Source: Rodentolepis nana (taxonomy: Eukaryota > Platyhelminthes > Cestoda > Cyclophyllidea > Hymenolepididae). From it: a stretch of DNA of 24,444 nt. The stretch spans positions 1 to 24,444 of the forward strand of contig UZAE01000393.1 of the NCBI GenBank assembly GCA_900617975.1, in the 5' to 3' direction. Below the pieces are notes generated by a model. It did not search any database and was not told where the DNA came from. It saw nothing but the letters and a program-made list of their open reading frames with translations. Positions 8,001 through 17,021 of the stretch are shown here, in pieces; position 1 is the first letter of the stretch, and each line of letters starts with the position of its first letter. The position numbers and the translations under genes were made by a program.

Positions 8001-9432
8001 ACCAATTGCAGCGTATTAAACCATTTATTAGTAGAGAAAGATTTTTCGGAAGCTTAGGCTTATTAAATTATGGTTCTTACTTTGTTTCGGAAATCATTAT
8101 CAAGATGTATTTTTTATTAAAAATTCGTTTTGTCACATAGGCTACGCATGATTCACTTGAGTTGATTTCTCAAATAGAACTGCTTTCATTCTTTAAGTGC
8201 AGCGACGCATCGAGTTTAAAAAAATAGGGTCTTGTTTCTTTCAAAATATGAGCGCAATGTCATTAGTGCAGTTCTATAAGAACTTCACATGCTGGCTATT
8301 TTTCGTTCAAACAAACCGCATTTAAAGTGTTTAGAGTGACCAAGAAAACTAGGCAGAAATATTGTGAAATAAGAAAATTTTAAATCTATTTAGTGATATT
8401 ATTAAAGAATATCGAGAATAAATCAATTTTGACATAGGAATTCGCACTCTCAATAAAAGCCAACACGCAAGGCTATCTTCTCTATGTTGCAAGGAGATTT
8501 ATAGCAAAGGCACTAAAAGAGGTAGTTCGATTCTTTTCTCTATCACTTTCCCTGTGAATTCAATTACAATACTCACTCTCAGTTCATTCGATATTTTGCT
8601 GACATCTTTAATTCTTCGATTCTGTTCTGTTGCGGCATTCTGACGACGTTGAGCAGTTTGCAACTGCTTCTCAAGTTTTGCTTCAACTTCATTTGCCTCA
8701 TGGAAGAATTGATGATATTCAGCCGAAGTCTTGATGTGTATTTGTGCCAGCATCGTTAGCTGTTCCACATAATCCCAACAACTTTTGACATTATCTGAGA
8801 GGGTCTAATGGAAGAGATTACTTAACTTTTTTAGCAATGGATTTTACCTTGTAACTGAATACATTACTATGAAGTGCTTGTGGATCACTAAGTTCGATCG
8901 AGCGCTCGGCAAAATGAGCGGCCACATCACTGATATATCTTTCTAGTTCTGAAATTCCGGTGAGGTAGTGAAGACATTGAGTATTCTGTTCCAACTCGAC
9001 CTGAAAAATTTCAAATAGATGAAACTCAACAGATTAAAGTGGATAACGTACCCCAACAAGTGAAGCAAGATTGGGAAGATTAGTTTTTCGAATACTCGGA
9101 GTTGATAACTTGCTTTCTATATCTCGAAGTTCTTGAAGTAATAATTCCTGTCTTTTGCGCTCTTCTTCCAGCGCATTGTAGTTTACTCCGACATTCATCT
9201 CCTGAGCTCTTGACTAAAACGGAAATACCTTCACTCACAATGGGGGAAGTTAACCTCGCAATCCTATTCTATATAAAATAGTTAGTGTCTATTGGGGACA
9301 AAAAAAACCTAATTAGATTTCAAATACTAAAATGGTAATCGAATGCTCTTTTCTTCTATCAAGTTCAAATCATGTCTCCTCATAATTTTCTTACCTTAAA
9401 GTCCTGGAGACAGTTCTCCAATACTTGGACAT
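1..9432 (-). CDS. Plakin-family cytolinker-like gene, partial at both ends (nine exons)
   Basis: Joining 9395-9432, 9052-9213, 8848-9000, 8577-8804, 6601-6941, 6410-6515, 6194-6329, 5082-5283 and 1-5014 on the minus strand gives one open frame of 2126 codons. Every junction has GT donor and AG acceptor and a matching phase, including three split codons. Counting from the first full codon at 9430, residues 1-235 are helical spectrin-like sequence, about 241-294 an SH3 domain ending VPSVCF, and about 305-455 more helical sequence. A basic linker follows, then a repeat array from about residue 1098 to the window edge. Plakins are known as cytoskeletal cross-linkers with an SH3 embedded in spectrin repeats; that family call rests on the SR-SH3-SR layout and the VPSVCF, ESVVP and EYHQFFHEA stretches. 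The usual coiled-coil rod and plakin repeats are not seen. Neither start nor stop codon lies in this model. The function of the tail is unknown. Confidence 0.85.
3088..5014 (-). other. Basic, Cys- and TQ-motif-rich linker region of the plakin-like protein
   Basis: Between the helical part and the repeat array lie about 640 residues with no recognisable fold. Visible elements in protein order: RPKRKLDGKRAR and KKSRIETRIRRPP basic clusters; VQIG, TQIG, CTQVD, CTQLG and CTQIG motifs; the Cys cluster CCHQCRRRGMRCRLVC; a run of Arg/Tyr/Asn-rich sequence; IPPVPPRRRR; and a Cys/Val-rich stretch (TACVPVCRPVVSTC). Low complexity and high polar content suggest intrinsic disorder. Function is unknown. 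Confidence 0.7.
5082..5283 (-). CDS. Exon 'h', last helical exon of the plakin-like domain
   Basis: 202 bp; the single base from the previous exon completes a His codon (KS-H-SMQEGEYALKE) and two bases are left at the end (AA). It encodes two long amphipathic helices, EIDLVRLRTPLMRLQDHLI and EEMKRLNEYIDNYLIEVKSE. Acceptor aatattttag, donor gtatgtaatt. The frame is open leftwards to 5365, but only the acceptor at 5283 restores the phase left by the upstream exon, so I place the boundary there. Confidence 0.8.
5284..6193 (-). other. Intron (910 bp) with a C-rich tract
   Basis: Bounded by donor gtgagtcgat (6193 leftwards) and acceptor aatattttag (ending 5284). It contains a pyrimidine/C-rich tract at 5506-5534, G-rich on the gene's sense strand. 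Small open frames occur on both strands; none has splice context or recognisable protein character. Confidence 0.75.
5506..5534. repeat. C-rich tract (G-rich on gene sense strand)
   Basis: Runs of C separated by T or A inside the 910-bp intron. On the transcribed gene's sense strand this is a G-rich run, so a quadruplex could form in the pre-mRNA. Confidence 0.75.
6194..6329 (-). CDS. Exon 'g', spectrin-like helical segment
   Basis: 136 bp; starts in phase 0 with PVCIKQKAFTDLIADIHNQL and ends with one base left over after FQRSVIFKS. Acceptor ctttcaacag has a long pyrimidine run; donor gtgagtcgat. Two helices separated by an acidic turn (TPEEDDDRLRIALEKF) are visible. The following intron is 910 bp and contains a C-rich tract. 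Confidence 0.85.
6410..6515 (-). CDS. Exon 'f', spectrin repeat after the SH3
   Basis: 106 bp; completes a split Leu codon and ends in phase 0 after KLTAKN. Reads LLKQYCKKTWLEIARLSRQR and on to FEYIDILNKL. Acceptor tttttcaag, donor gtaagaaata. The CKKTWLEIARLSRQRLYFEY pattern is an amphipathic helix with a central Trp, as expected for the spectrin helix that resumes after the SH3 insertion. It is flanked by introns of 85 and 80 bp. Confidence 0.85.
6601..6941 (-). CDS. Exon 'e', SH3-bearing exon of the plakin domain
   Basis: Encodes EQLETMRNLWSRC, a helix of the enclosing spectrin repeat, then ESVVPIRLRL, a linker, an SH3 domain and the return into the repeat at VEAIERAS. Acceptor taccttcag, donor gtgagtcata; 341 bp, leaving two bases of a split Leu codon. 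The helix-SVVP-SH3-VPSVCF order is the hallmark of the plakin SH3, which is inserted in a spectrin repeat. Open sequence continues left of the acceptor to about 7067, but there it loses protein character and is intronic. Confidence 0.9.
6639..6800 (-). other. SH3 domain (plakin type, degenerate)
   Basis: About 54 residues starting at GPVMVRAL. The ALYDY motif of ordinary SH3 domains is ALVSL here. The RT-loop acidic stretch is reduced to GPEYRIKQGD, the Trp is present in SHLWKVQ, and the last strands read ENVPSVCFWV. The VPSVCF ending is typical of plakins. The lost aromatic residues suggest, as in other plakins, that the usual Pro-rich-ligand groove is not functional. That is inference. Confidence 0.85.
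6942..8576 (-). other. Intron (1635 bp), no feature seen
   Basis: Between donor gtgagtattg of exon 8577-8804 and acceptor taccttcag of exon 6601-6941. AT-rich, with only short open frames such as a Phe/Tyr/Leu-rich one at 7535-7747. I see no coding signal, repeat copy or RNA gene. Confidence 0.7.
8577..8804 (-). CDS. Exon 'd', spectrin repeat leading into the SH3-bearing repeat
   Basis: 76 codons in phase 0 at both ends, from TLSDNVKSCWDYVEQLT to SKISNELR. Acceptor cttccattag, donor gtgagtattg. A conserved-looking Trp (CWDYVEQL) marks the start of a helix, and HIKTSAEYHQFFHEANEVE resembles the plakin repeat that precedes the SH3 domain. A Gln/Arg-rich helix follows. It joins in frame to EQLETMRNLWSRC of the SH3 exon after a 1635-bp intron. 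Confidence 0.85.
8848..9000 (-). CDS. Exon 'c', spectrin repeat helix B region
   Basis: 51 codons in phase 0 at both ends, from VELEQNTQCLHYLTG to ALHSNVFSYK. Acceptor aatttttcag, donor gtaaaatcca. The segment HFAERSIELSDPQALHSN sits at the same place relative to the SH3 as the loop between spectrin helices in vertebrate plakins. That correspondence is from memory of the family and not from an alignment. The downstream intron is 43 bp, the shortest in the model. Confidence 0.8.
9052..9213 (-). CDS. Exon 'b', spectrin repeat helix A region
   Basis: 54 codons in phase 0 at both ends, running from SRAQEMNVGVNYNALEEE to LPNLASLVG. Acceptor ccgttttag, donor gtacgttatc. The Glu/Arg/Leu-rich stretch EEERKRQELLLQELRDIESK is a clear amphipathic helix. 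By order in the gene it lies where plakins have the repeat just before the SH3-bearing one. The intron to the next exon is only 51 bp. Confidence 0.8.
9395..9432 (-). CDS. Exon 'a', spectrin-like helix (38 bp)
   Basis: Reads VQVLENCLQDFK after a split codon that needs one base from an upstream exon. Acceptor gcattctag and donor gtaagaaaat are both good. The following intron is 181 bp and the exon joins to SRAQEMNVGV in phase 0. The amphipathic pattern fits the end of one spectrin-type repeat and the linker into the next. It is short, so its support comes mostly from the splice sites and from phase compatibility with the next exon. Confidence 0.7.
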
Positions 9433-9492
9433 CTAGAATGCAAAAGTGTTAATAAATAATTATCTCAAGGAAATGCCATGATTATTCAAATA

Positions 9493-9539
9493 GGGGGGTG
9501 GGGGAGGGGGGTGGGGTGGGGGGAGTGGGGTGGGGTGGA
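9493..9539. repeat. G-rich tract (potential G-quadruplex)
   Basis: Nearly pure G on the + strand, with runs of four to six G separated by single T or A bases. More than four G-runs with one-base loops fit the G-quadruplex pattern. It lies just upstream of exon 9395-9432, within the preceding intron or flank. Confidence 0.8.
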
Positions 9540-9993
9540 GGATAAGCTATTGCGCTTTTTCTAAACGACAGTTGACAGGGTGTTTCTGCTTACTAATTAT
9601 AATTCAATTAACCTCAGTACTGGGATATTTTTCCGTTAATTAGTCTTTACTACACAGCATCATTTCACCCCAACGAGGAATTAAAACCCATATTAAAATG
9701 GTCCACTGCCGCTATTAGTAATAATACTAATGTGTAGGCATTAATGGTCCTGAGTAAAAAATCGTCTATGGGTAAATAGCGCGTGAACAATTTCGTGTGT
9801 ATTTACCTTGGGAGAATTTCAAGTAATTAAGGCAGGTAAATGGAGATGGCGGAAGAGGATTGGGATAAGGGAGAATGAGTACCGCTCAATAAATACAGTA
9901 ACACTTAACTAGTGCCAATAAGGAAATGCACTGTAGATTGAAGAGTTCCCACGACTAATTTTTTCAAATTACTTTAAGGTGAATAAGAAACCG

Positions 9994-10010
9994 TGGGGGT
10001 GGGGGGGGGG
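9994..10010. repeat. G-tract
   Basis: G5-T-G10-type run on the + strand in AT-rich non-coding DNA. Confidence 0.8.
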
Positions 10011-10385
10011 CTCATTGCTACTTTACTTGACTCCTATTTTGCTGAACGATTAAAAGGGTGAACGGAGACACAAGGTGTTAAAATAAATTAAGTCTGTAAA
10101 ATTTATAATTGATTTTATTTTAGAAAAATAGGAACCTCCAAATATGACGAATTTTAATCCTGATGATGCAGGAGTCTTCTGATTTCTTGAGTTTCCCCTC
10201 GCCGATTCTGATACTTTTCATGGCTCCAAGTGTGGACAATTTTGTAGCACAACATCCACTTTGTGAATGGAGACACTTACGTCAAGAAACCTAGCACTCG
10301 ATTTTCCCTGAGGTATCTGTTATGCCAGTTATTTGATATCATAGATCTCTCTTGAAACTTTTTAATACTGATATTAAACAACTAC

Positions 10386-10401
10386 CTTTGATGCGAATTT
10401 T
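10386..10401 (-). CDS. Candidate 16-nt microexon (tentative)
   Basis: Between acceptor ctttactacatcag and donor gtagttgttt lie 16 bases reading KIRIK plus one base. If 10674-10733 ends at CAA|GT, this microexon brings the frame exactly to the one-base phase needed by exon 9395-9432, giving GLSRRQ-KIRIK-D-VQVLENC without a stop. Phase agreement has a one-in-three chance, so this is only suggestive. Confidence 0.25.
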
Positions 10402-10673
10402 CTGATGTAGTAAAGTCAATAAATTGTAAGCAAATAATAATAAAATTAATTTACAAACAGGTATAATTTACGGAAAATTTCTAGCAGAAAACTAGGTTAC
10501 ATATTTTATACTTTAAATAGGGGAGAAAAATTATAACTAACATTTCTACATTTTTAATTCAGCTTTTAATAGGAAAAACGTCTCAAATTTGTTCTTACTG
10601 ATAACAGACAATTTAAACTAATATACCAATATTTATATTAATAAATTTCAATTAATGGAAAATTTTTAATAAC

Positions 10674-10733
10674 TTGCCTCCTTGATAGGCCGACATCCTG
10701 AGTAAAGATTTCTTTTTCGCTTTCAAGAATCTG
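10674..10733 (-). CDS. Candidate upstream spectrin exon (tentative)
   Basis: The minus strand reads QILESEKEIFTQDVGLSRRQ here, after a pyrimidine-rich acceptor (ttctttcaattcatatcaaag). The LESEKEIF stretch resembles the helix found two spectrin repeats before the SH3 in plakins, by memory of the family. The donor is weak: either CAA|GTTATT at 10674 or a GC donor AG|GCAAGT at 10678. The acceptor could also be three bases later (10730). Joining to exon 'a' needs an intervening small exon to fix the phase. Chance cannot be excluded. Confidence 0.35.
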
Positions 10734-13700
10734 CTTTGATATGAATTGAAAGAATCCTTTATGTGACAAGATGCTTTTTTTATTTTTTGAAAATATAATT
10801 ACTAAAAGTGGTCCTATAGAATTGTGTCTTCTTTTTATGAAGTATTGATGTCTAAAATAGAGAGCGTATTGTTCACCTAGTAGGAAAGTATCGAGAAGGG
10901 AGGTCACGAAGTGAGGGATAGCAAAAGAGAAATTGCCCTGCTTAACTCTCTATAAGTCATCGTGAGCTACCCACTTGTAGGCGTGCTCATTATAATTGGC
11001 TTAGAGCCTGCACACAATGTACTCTCTTGATTGGCTCTCGTTTTCACAGTGTGTGCAACTCAAGAACTCTTGAAGTACACCCTTATGCGAATTTCTGCGT
11101 TTGCGCAAATTCATGAAAGACAGGCTCAACTCGCAGATGTCAACCTGTTTGGTGTGAGGTCAAGGACACATTCACCTGTTAATGACGTTTGTACTTTTCA
11201 ATCGATTGTAAAAGGAGTTATACAAGAGAAACAAAGAAAAAAGTGGAACCTGGTTTTATTTATAGAAAATACTATGACTTAGCAGTAAATAGGTTTGTAA
11301 TTGACATTTCTGGCACTTTGAATTTTACGCAATTATGAGTGCGCACTCATTAGAAGCTGTAGATTATAAGGCTGTGGAATGATTGACTTTCTCAAATTCC
11401 AGGCCAGAATTTTGAAATGAAATACAAATATTATTTTCTCCTTTTGGGACAAAAAACAGATTTCGCAGGCTTATATGCTTCTACTTTTTTAACATTTAAA
11501 GCAATGCTCTTTTTAGCTTAGGGTGGGGAGGGGGGGGGGGGTATTGCTTCTTAATAACCTTCTTCATTTTTAATTTAATTACAATATAAAAGGAAAATTT
11601 CGAATAGGGTTATGTTTTAAATCTCTTCAGTTCTTAGTATTTCAGGTTTTTAACCTTAAAACTTGACACCCAGACGTCTGTATGACAGTTCGTTATCGTA
11701 ATATTCAGAAATCGTTGATTATTTAGTCCAATTAAGTGTTTGGTTATGCAATTTTTCTATGCTCATATAAAATATATATGCTAGCTTATGTTAAGTTTCA
11801 TTTTTTATATTGTCTCTTGCTAAATTATTCTCAATCAATATTCCTCTTTATTTCTAACTTAAAAAGCACTGTATTTTGTGGGAACTGTATTTAAGAATCT
11901 GAAAGTTTGAATTTATTGATGGAAAGCTGTTCTATGAGTAAGTTCTTTAGTCCCATATCGACGACGTGAAGTGGATAATAACCGAAAACTCCTCATCCTT
12001 TTTTCAATATTGGCAAACGATAGTAATTTGGACCATTTGGTTTTCCAATATGCTTGCATTTGCCTAAGGGAGTAGTGTAGAAAGCACTAATTATTACTCA
12101 ATTAATTGAGATCATTTTTATGGGAATTCATTGACTCGAGTTACTGAGTCATAAGTGTGATCTACTAATCATTAACCTAGCTTCCATCATCTCAGTTGGA
12201 AGAAAGCAGTTTTAACGTTATCTTTATGACAAATTCCCTCTTACTATGAGAATAAGCTTATTTAGATCCGATTGTGGACTGTGGGATTTCTTGGCTCCGA
12301 CTTGGCTATGAGAGATCTCAAGTGAGTAAAATCAGCGACCTTGCGTGTTAATTGAATATATTAAGAAGTCAGTTCGGAAGGTCAAAATCAAATCGATGCA
12401 CTCCCGAACACTAATGAATAAGACGTTGCAAGACACGGGAAATTTAAGGTATCATTTTGAGTCACGAGACGACAATTAATAGAGTATTTTTAAATTTTTG
12501 AAACACGCTCTCTGGTAATGGCTGTTGTAATGATGAAAATATAAAATTATTTCATTCAAGAGACATCTTAACTTGTCATAAAAAGGGGAGAGTGAACTGA
12601 GATGGTGATTGTTGTGATTGACTGGAGAATGACGAATCAACCACATATGACGACTCCCTTCGTTCAAAATAGTAGAAGTCGATTGACGGATTTAAACAGG
12701 AATGGTGGCTGCTTCGATTGTGCTGATAGAAATGATATATGATGCCATGGCAACCCATTTGTTCGGCATCCTATCAGCAATATGCCCCAGATACTGGTGT
12801 CAGTCATTTTTATACAAACACATAAACTATTTTTCACAATCTTAATTAAGTAATTACCCCTTTTCACACCCCAGAGGTGTTTGTCAATTTTAATGGAATT
12901 TTATTAGATACATAAAATCCACTTTATTGACTTAATTACCAGGGAATGCTTATATTAGAGGTTCCTAACGAAACCTACAAATGAATAAGCTGAAAAAATA
13001 TTCTGAATAAGTAGATAGCCTGGAGTCGATTTACTGAGTAGTATATATTCTACTTGGTGTCCTCTTCTAGTGGCTACCAGTAGACATTGCAGGAATAACT
13101 AAGACTTGTGGTCTTTATGTGGAAGCACTAGGAAGGTTACTCAGAAGCTGCTGTAATCGAAGGGTTATCTAATTAATAAATGGGGCATAATTAGCGTTCT
13201 TGCGCTTATTATCATTGGAGGGTTAAGCTGTTATTCGAGGCAGCATGATTATCGATTATTGATCAAGCCATTGCGTTTTGTCAACTGCTTCTTAGAAATA
13301 AATATGCCAAGAATTAACGGTAACGTGCCTAAGCGGAGCTACTTTCAAGGGTTTTGAAAATTTTTAGTGCTCTGTGCCTTCTCGTACGTCATTTAATCGA
13401 GCTTTCAATAGGACGATCGTTATTTAATAAATGAAGTTCACGTTCAGTCGAGGAGATAGGAGTGAGAGGAGAAACTAAGGCCGATTAAATGAATAATTTG
13501 ATCACTTTGGATCATGGAAATTATGGGTAGCTTTCAAGTTGACTGTGACAATTATTTTTTGGAGGATGCGCTGATAACTAAATGGGTCAAGCACAAATTG
13601 TTTTGGATATTCGTGTATTTGTTAAGAAAAAAATAGTAAATTATTATTAAGCGTCAAATTCACTGTTCTCCATGATTTGTGATTTCGTGAATTTGAACAT

Positions 13701-14240
13701 ACACAGGCTACAATATTTCAACTTATAATTTCGTTACGCGCGTTTTCTCGTTTCCGCTATCTACAGTATTTTTGTTGCCATTTTCATACTGAGGATTTAC
13801 AAAAATTAGGAAGAGTAGCACCTGCGAAATATCTTAGGGCTGAAATGATACATGAATTCGTTATTCTGCTGGATATACTAATTAAGGAGATTAAATTTAA
13901 GAAAGGAAAAATCGATTTATTGTACTGCTAAAACTGTTAGGCTAATGAAAATTCTCTTCGGATATAATAATTTGAAGAATTTGTCAAATCTCTGTTAAGG
14001 GATGCTTGCTTTCCTATAAATTCCAAAAATTTGGTTTCTCTGCAAAATTCAAATGCTGATTTATCCGATGAATATGACGCAAAAGGAAAATGGGCCCGGT
14101 TTCACAAACCTGATGGCTAAATATTTTTTGTTAAATTTAATACCTAAAATACTCACAGTTATAATTTTCGATAAAAATTATGTGATATGTGTATCTCTAA
14201 GGCTCTACTTATTAAAGCGTTTTTGTAACTAAGCTCCTCT
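10734..14240. other. Long non-coding stretch, no gene seen
   Basis: AT-rich DNA with only short open frames on either strand (the longest about 80-90 codons), none with recognisable motifs or paired splice sites. It holds a G-tract at 11521-11541. It is either a long intron at the 5' side of the plakin-like gene or intergenic sequence. No promoter can be assigned. Confidence 0.6.
11521..11541. repeat. G-tract
   Basis: GGGTGGGGA followed by about a dozen G on the + strand, in non-coding DNA. Confidence 0.8.
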
Positions 14241-14253
14241 TTTTTTGACATAT

Positions 14254-14584
14254 TTATTTATATCAAATGGCAGGCGTTTTGATAGTCATCATTAGCCCTT
14301 CAGCTGACTTCGGGGCTTCACAGAGAGGAGAAGGAACATCAAAGTGACAAAAAGTCGAGAGGGGAAACAGAAGAGTGATTCACAGATGTAAAAGAGACAG
14401 ACACAGACAGACACAAAGGCATAAAAAAGGTAAGATGAGTACTTCGGAAGGGGTCGAATATGACAAATAGTCGGGCCATAGTAGTTTGAAGTGAGAAGTC
14501 AACTGCCGATCGATAGACTTTTTTGCCGTATGAGTATACGTTGCCCAGTCTGCACCAGGTGGAGGTAAGTCTATTGCGCACCCC
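14254..14584 (-). mobile_element. Dispersed ~320-bp repeat, copy 1 (retroposon-like)
   Basis: Matches 14821-15141 and 20844-21164 along its whole length, by eye with roughly three quarters or more identity. Flanked by an imperfect 13-bp duplication, ttttttgacatat at 14241-14253 and ttttttgatatat at 14585-14597. On the minus strand it starts ggggtgcgcaatagac and ends with A-rich atataaataaa, so an insertion by target-primed reverse transcription in minus orientation fits. No tRNA A/B boxes and no convincing coding capacity were seen, so the class (SINE or 3' fragment of a LINE) is open. Confidence 0.65.
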
Positions 14585-14820
14585 TTTTTTGATATATAGA
14601 TAGTAACTCTACGATAATTTTGCGAAAATAAAAGAAGTGTAAATGGCATTACTGTGTACAATATTTTAATTCTGAATTGTTTTGAAAATATGGTTTTCTG
14701 GAAGGTGCGATCTTGATGCTCATCACACTAGGGAGCAAATGAGGTCATGACTGTTGAGGCTTCTTGGCCAATCAGCAATCAATAGTCATGACATGGTTAA
14801 TGTAACCGCAATTCGAACAT
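14585..14820. other. Spacer between repeat copies 1 and 2
   Basis: AT-rich spacer that begins with the second arm of the copy-1 target duplication and contains an inverted repeat with 13-bp arms at 14744-14756 and 14780-14792. No coding sequence seen. Confidence 0.5.
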
Positions 14821-15141
14821 TTTTATTTCTTTCAAATGGCAGGTGTTTGTTATTTATCATTAGCCCTTTAGCAGACTTCGGGCTTCACAGAGTGGTGGAG
14901 GAACATCAAAGTGACAGAAAGTGAAGAGGCGAGACAGAATAATGATTTACAGACGTAAAAGAGACAGACAGACACAAGGGCAGAGAATAAGTAAGATGAG
15001 TACTGTGAAAGTGGTGAAATATGACAAACGGTGGGGTCATGGTATTTTGAAGTGAGAAGTCAACTGCCGGCTAATGGACTCTTTTGCCGTATGAATATAC
15101 GTTGCTCAGGGTGCACCACGTGGAGGTAAGTCTACCGCACA
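14821..15141 (-). mobile_element. Dispersed ~320-bp repeat, copy 2
   Basis: Second copy, in the same orientation and only about 236 bp from copy 1. Shared landmarks on the + strand: caaatggcagg near the left end, catcattagccctt-like sequence, acatcaaagtgac, gaagtcaactgcc and caccacgtggaggtaagt near the right end. No clear target duplication is seen. Several indels relative to copy 1 suggest an independent, older insertion rather than a fresh local duplication. Confidence 0.65.
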
Positions 15142-16092
15142 TAGTGACTAGGCATCCTGTTTGTCAACACACGACCAAAATGAACGTATTCCATGTTGTT
15201 CATCTGTTTGTTAGCCTTTCTAAACCATAGGAGCTTGCTAAAGAGATCATTGGGCATAAGTAAATGCTTTTTAACGCAACAATCAGCTTCAAAGGAATTA
15301 GATTGGAATCCAAAAGTTTGGATGTCTTATTACTTAGGAAATTAAATTTAGACGTGTTTAAGTTTTGCACGTACTGGCATGTAACAATGAGAAAATAAGT
15401 TAGGTAATATGTCCTGCCTGGCTAAGGCATACAAATCTTATTTAATGGTGCAAATTTTGCCAAAAATTGGATCAATAGTCTCATATTTCCACTTGAAAAC
15501 GTGCTGATTAATGAGACTTTTATCACTATGAGTCCTCTGTGACCTTGGTGCATTTTTAAGGCTTCTTCAAAAGCCAAGCTAATAATAACGAACCACCAAC
15601 TGTTCCTGTGCCAACTGATGGAAATCAGCAAAGAAATCTTGAAATTTAACAAAATAAAATAAATTGACATTCCGTTTTCGCATTGATGAGATGAATTTCT
15701 TAGGAATTGATTTACTCGACGTCATCGATAATATTAAATAAACTCATGTGTGGTTTTCTGTCACATCCGCTTTCAGTGTAATTGACAATCGATTTTTGCA
15801 TTGCTTTGCATTGAAACGTGTGTTGACCTTCATATAACCAAGTATTTAGTTCTGCATCTGCGCTCAGAATTGATTACTTGCTTTAATTGTCTTATTACTA
15901 CATCGCGGAACTAAACTTTACTCAAAATACACTCCGAATTTTTACTTTCTTCGGTGGTGGTCCCATGACACTGCAATATATCCTCACATTTTATTCAACA
16001 GTGGATATTACTTCAGCGCTTTGTCCAATTTCTGTCCTTGTAATTTTCACTGAAAACATACTAACTGTATACTTGGCCTGATAGTAGAAATG

Positions 16093-16111
16093 GTGGGGGG
16101 GGGGAGGGGGG
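16093..16111. repeat. G-tract
   Basis: A G-run interrupted by T and A on the + strand, in non-coding DNA. Confidence 0.8.
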
Positions 16112-17006
16112 TAGTTAGTTCTTTGGGTATTTCAGTGATGTATGGAATTTGCCAATTTTAAACACTTCAAGCAATAATGTAACTCAGTTGAGATGCCTCC
16201 TTTAAGTTCATAAATAATTTTCTTGAAATACTAAGATATAGAGTAATAAGTTATCTCATTGGTGAAACAAATTATATTTTACGTACAGACCACAACGGTT
16301 TTGTCAACACCGCGTCACAGGGGCGGTTTCATATTACGAGTAGGTGATGATTAATCCACTCTTAGATCCAAATTATTCTTGCTTATTATCTTCAATAAAA
16401 TAGACATTCAATAGGAAATAAAAAAGATAGATGAAATTTGACTATTAAGCCCTAATCAGCACAAATTTTAGATTATTGTAACATTATCAAAACCTTATTT
16501 TCTTGGTATGCTCAAGACTAGGAGATGATGTAACGGAGGCAAAGTGGCACGAATAAGCTTTGCAAAAAAAATTAAAATGTTCTAGTAAATTCTGAAGATC
16601 ATGAATTCGGGCAGTAAACCAAAAATCAACGAATAGACATTGAGCTTTAGGAAATTTCGATATATCAATGCTATGGAAATAAGGAACATACCATCCAGAA
16701 TATCATTAAATTTAGTTTTTTTTATCATTCATGAATCACACCATACACCTAGACTCCATCTTTTAATTTCCTAATTGACTGTTCTGGTGCCTTTTAGTGC
16801 TTTAAGCCACCATTTCTTGGCATTATCATGATAAATGAAATGATTCAAATCCATAAAACATTACGAAATCTCCTTCCAGTTTCCCTACAATTTGTTTTAT
16901 TATATCATAATTAATCAGAAAATACTTTCTTTTAACGCCAACTTGCACTAAATGCCTTAATAAATTAATAAACTTTGATTAATTTGAGATTAAATTCAAG
17001 TAAGCC

Positions 17007-17021
17007 ATATATATATATATA
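17007..17021. repeat. (AT)n microsatellite
   Basis: Seven AT units in an AT-rich neighbourhood. Confidence 0.85.

Larger units (their letters stand above)
9433..10673 (-). other. Intronic or upstream non-coding DNA with two G-tracts
   Basis: Contains G-tracts at 9493-9539 and 9994-10010 and the tentative microexon at 10386-10401. Otherwise AT-rich, with frequent stops in all frames; no further exon can be supported. Confidence 0.6.

Noticed and set aside
11031..11282. 83-codon plus-strand open frame preceded by ttttcacag
   Set aside because: The acceptor-like sequence and frame are not accompanied by a partner exon or recognisable protein similarity.
14339..14661. Two overlapping minus-strand open frames of 80 and 93 codons
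   Set aside because: Both lie in the ~320-bp repeat and its edge. The frames are not conserved in the other two copies.
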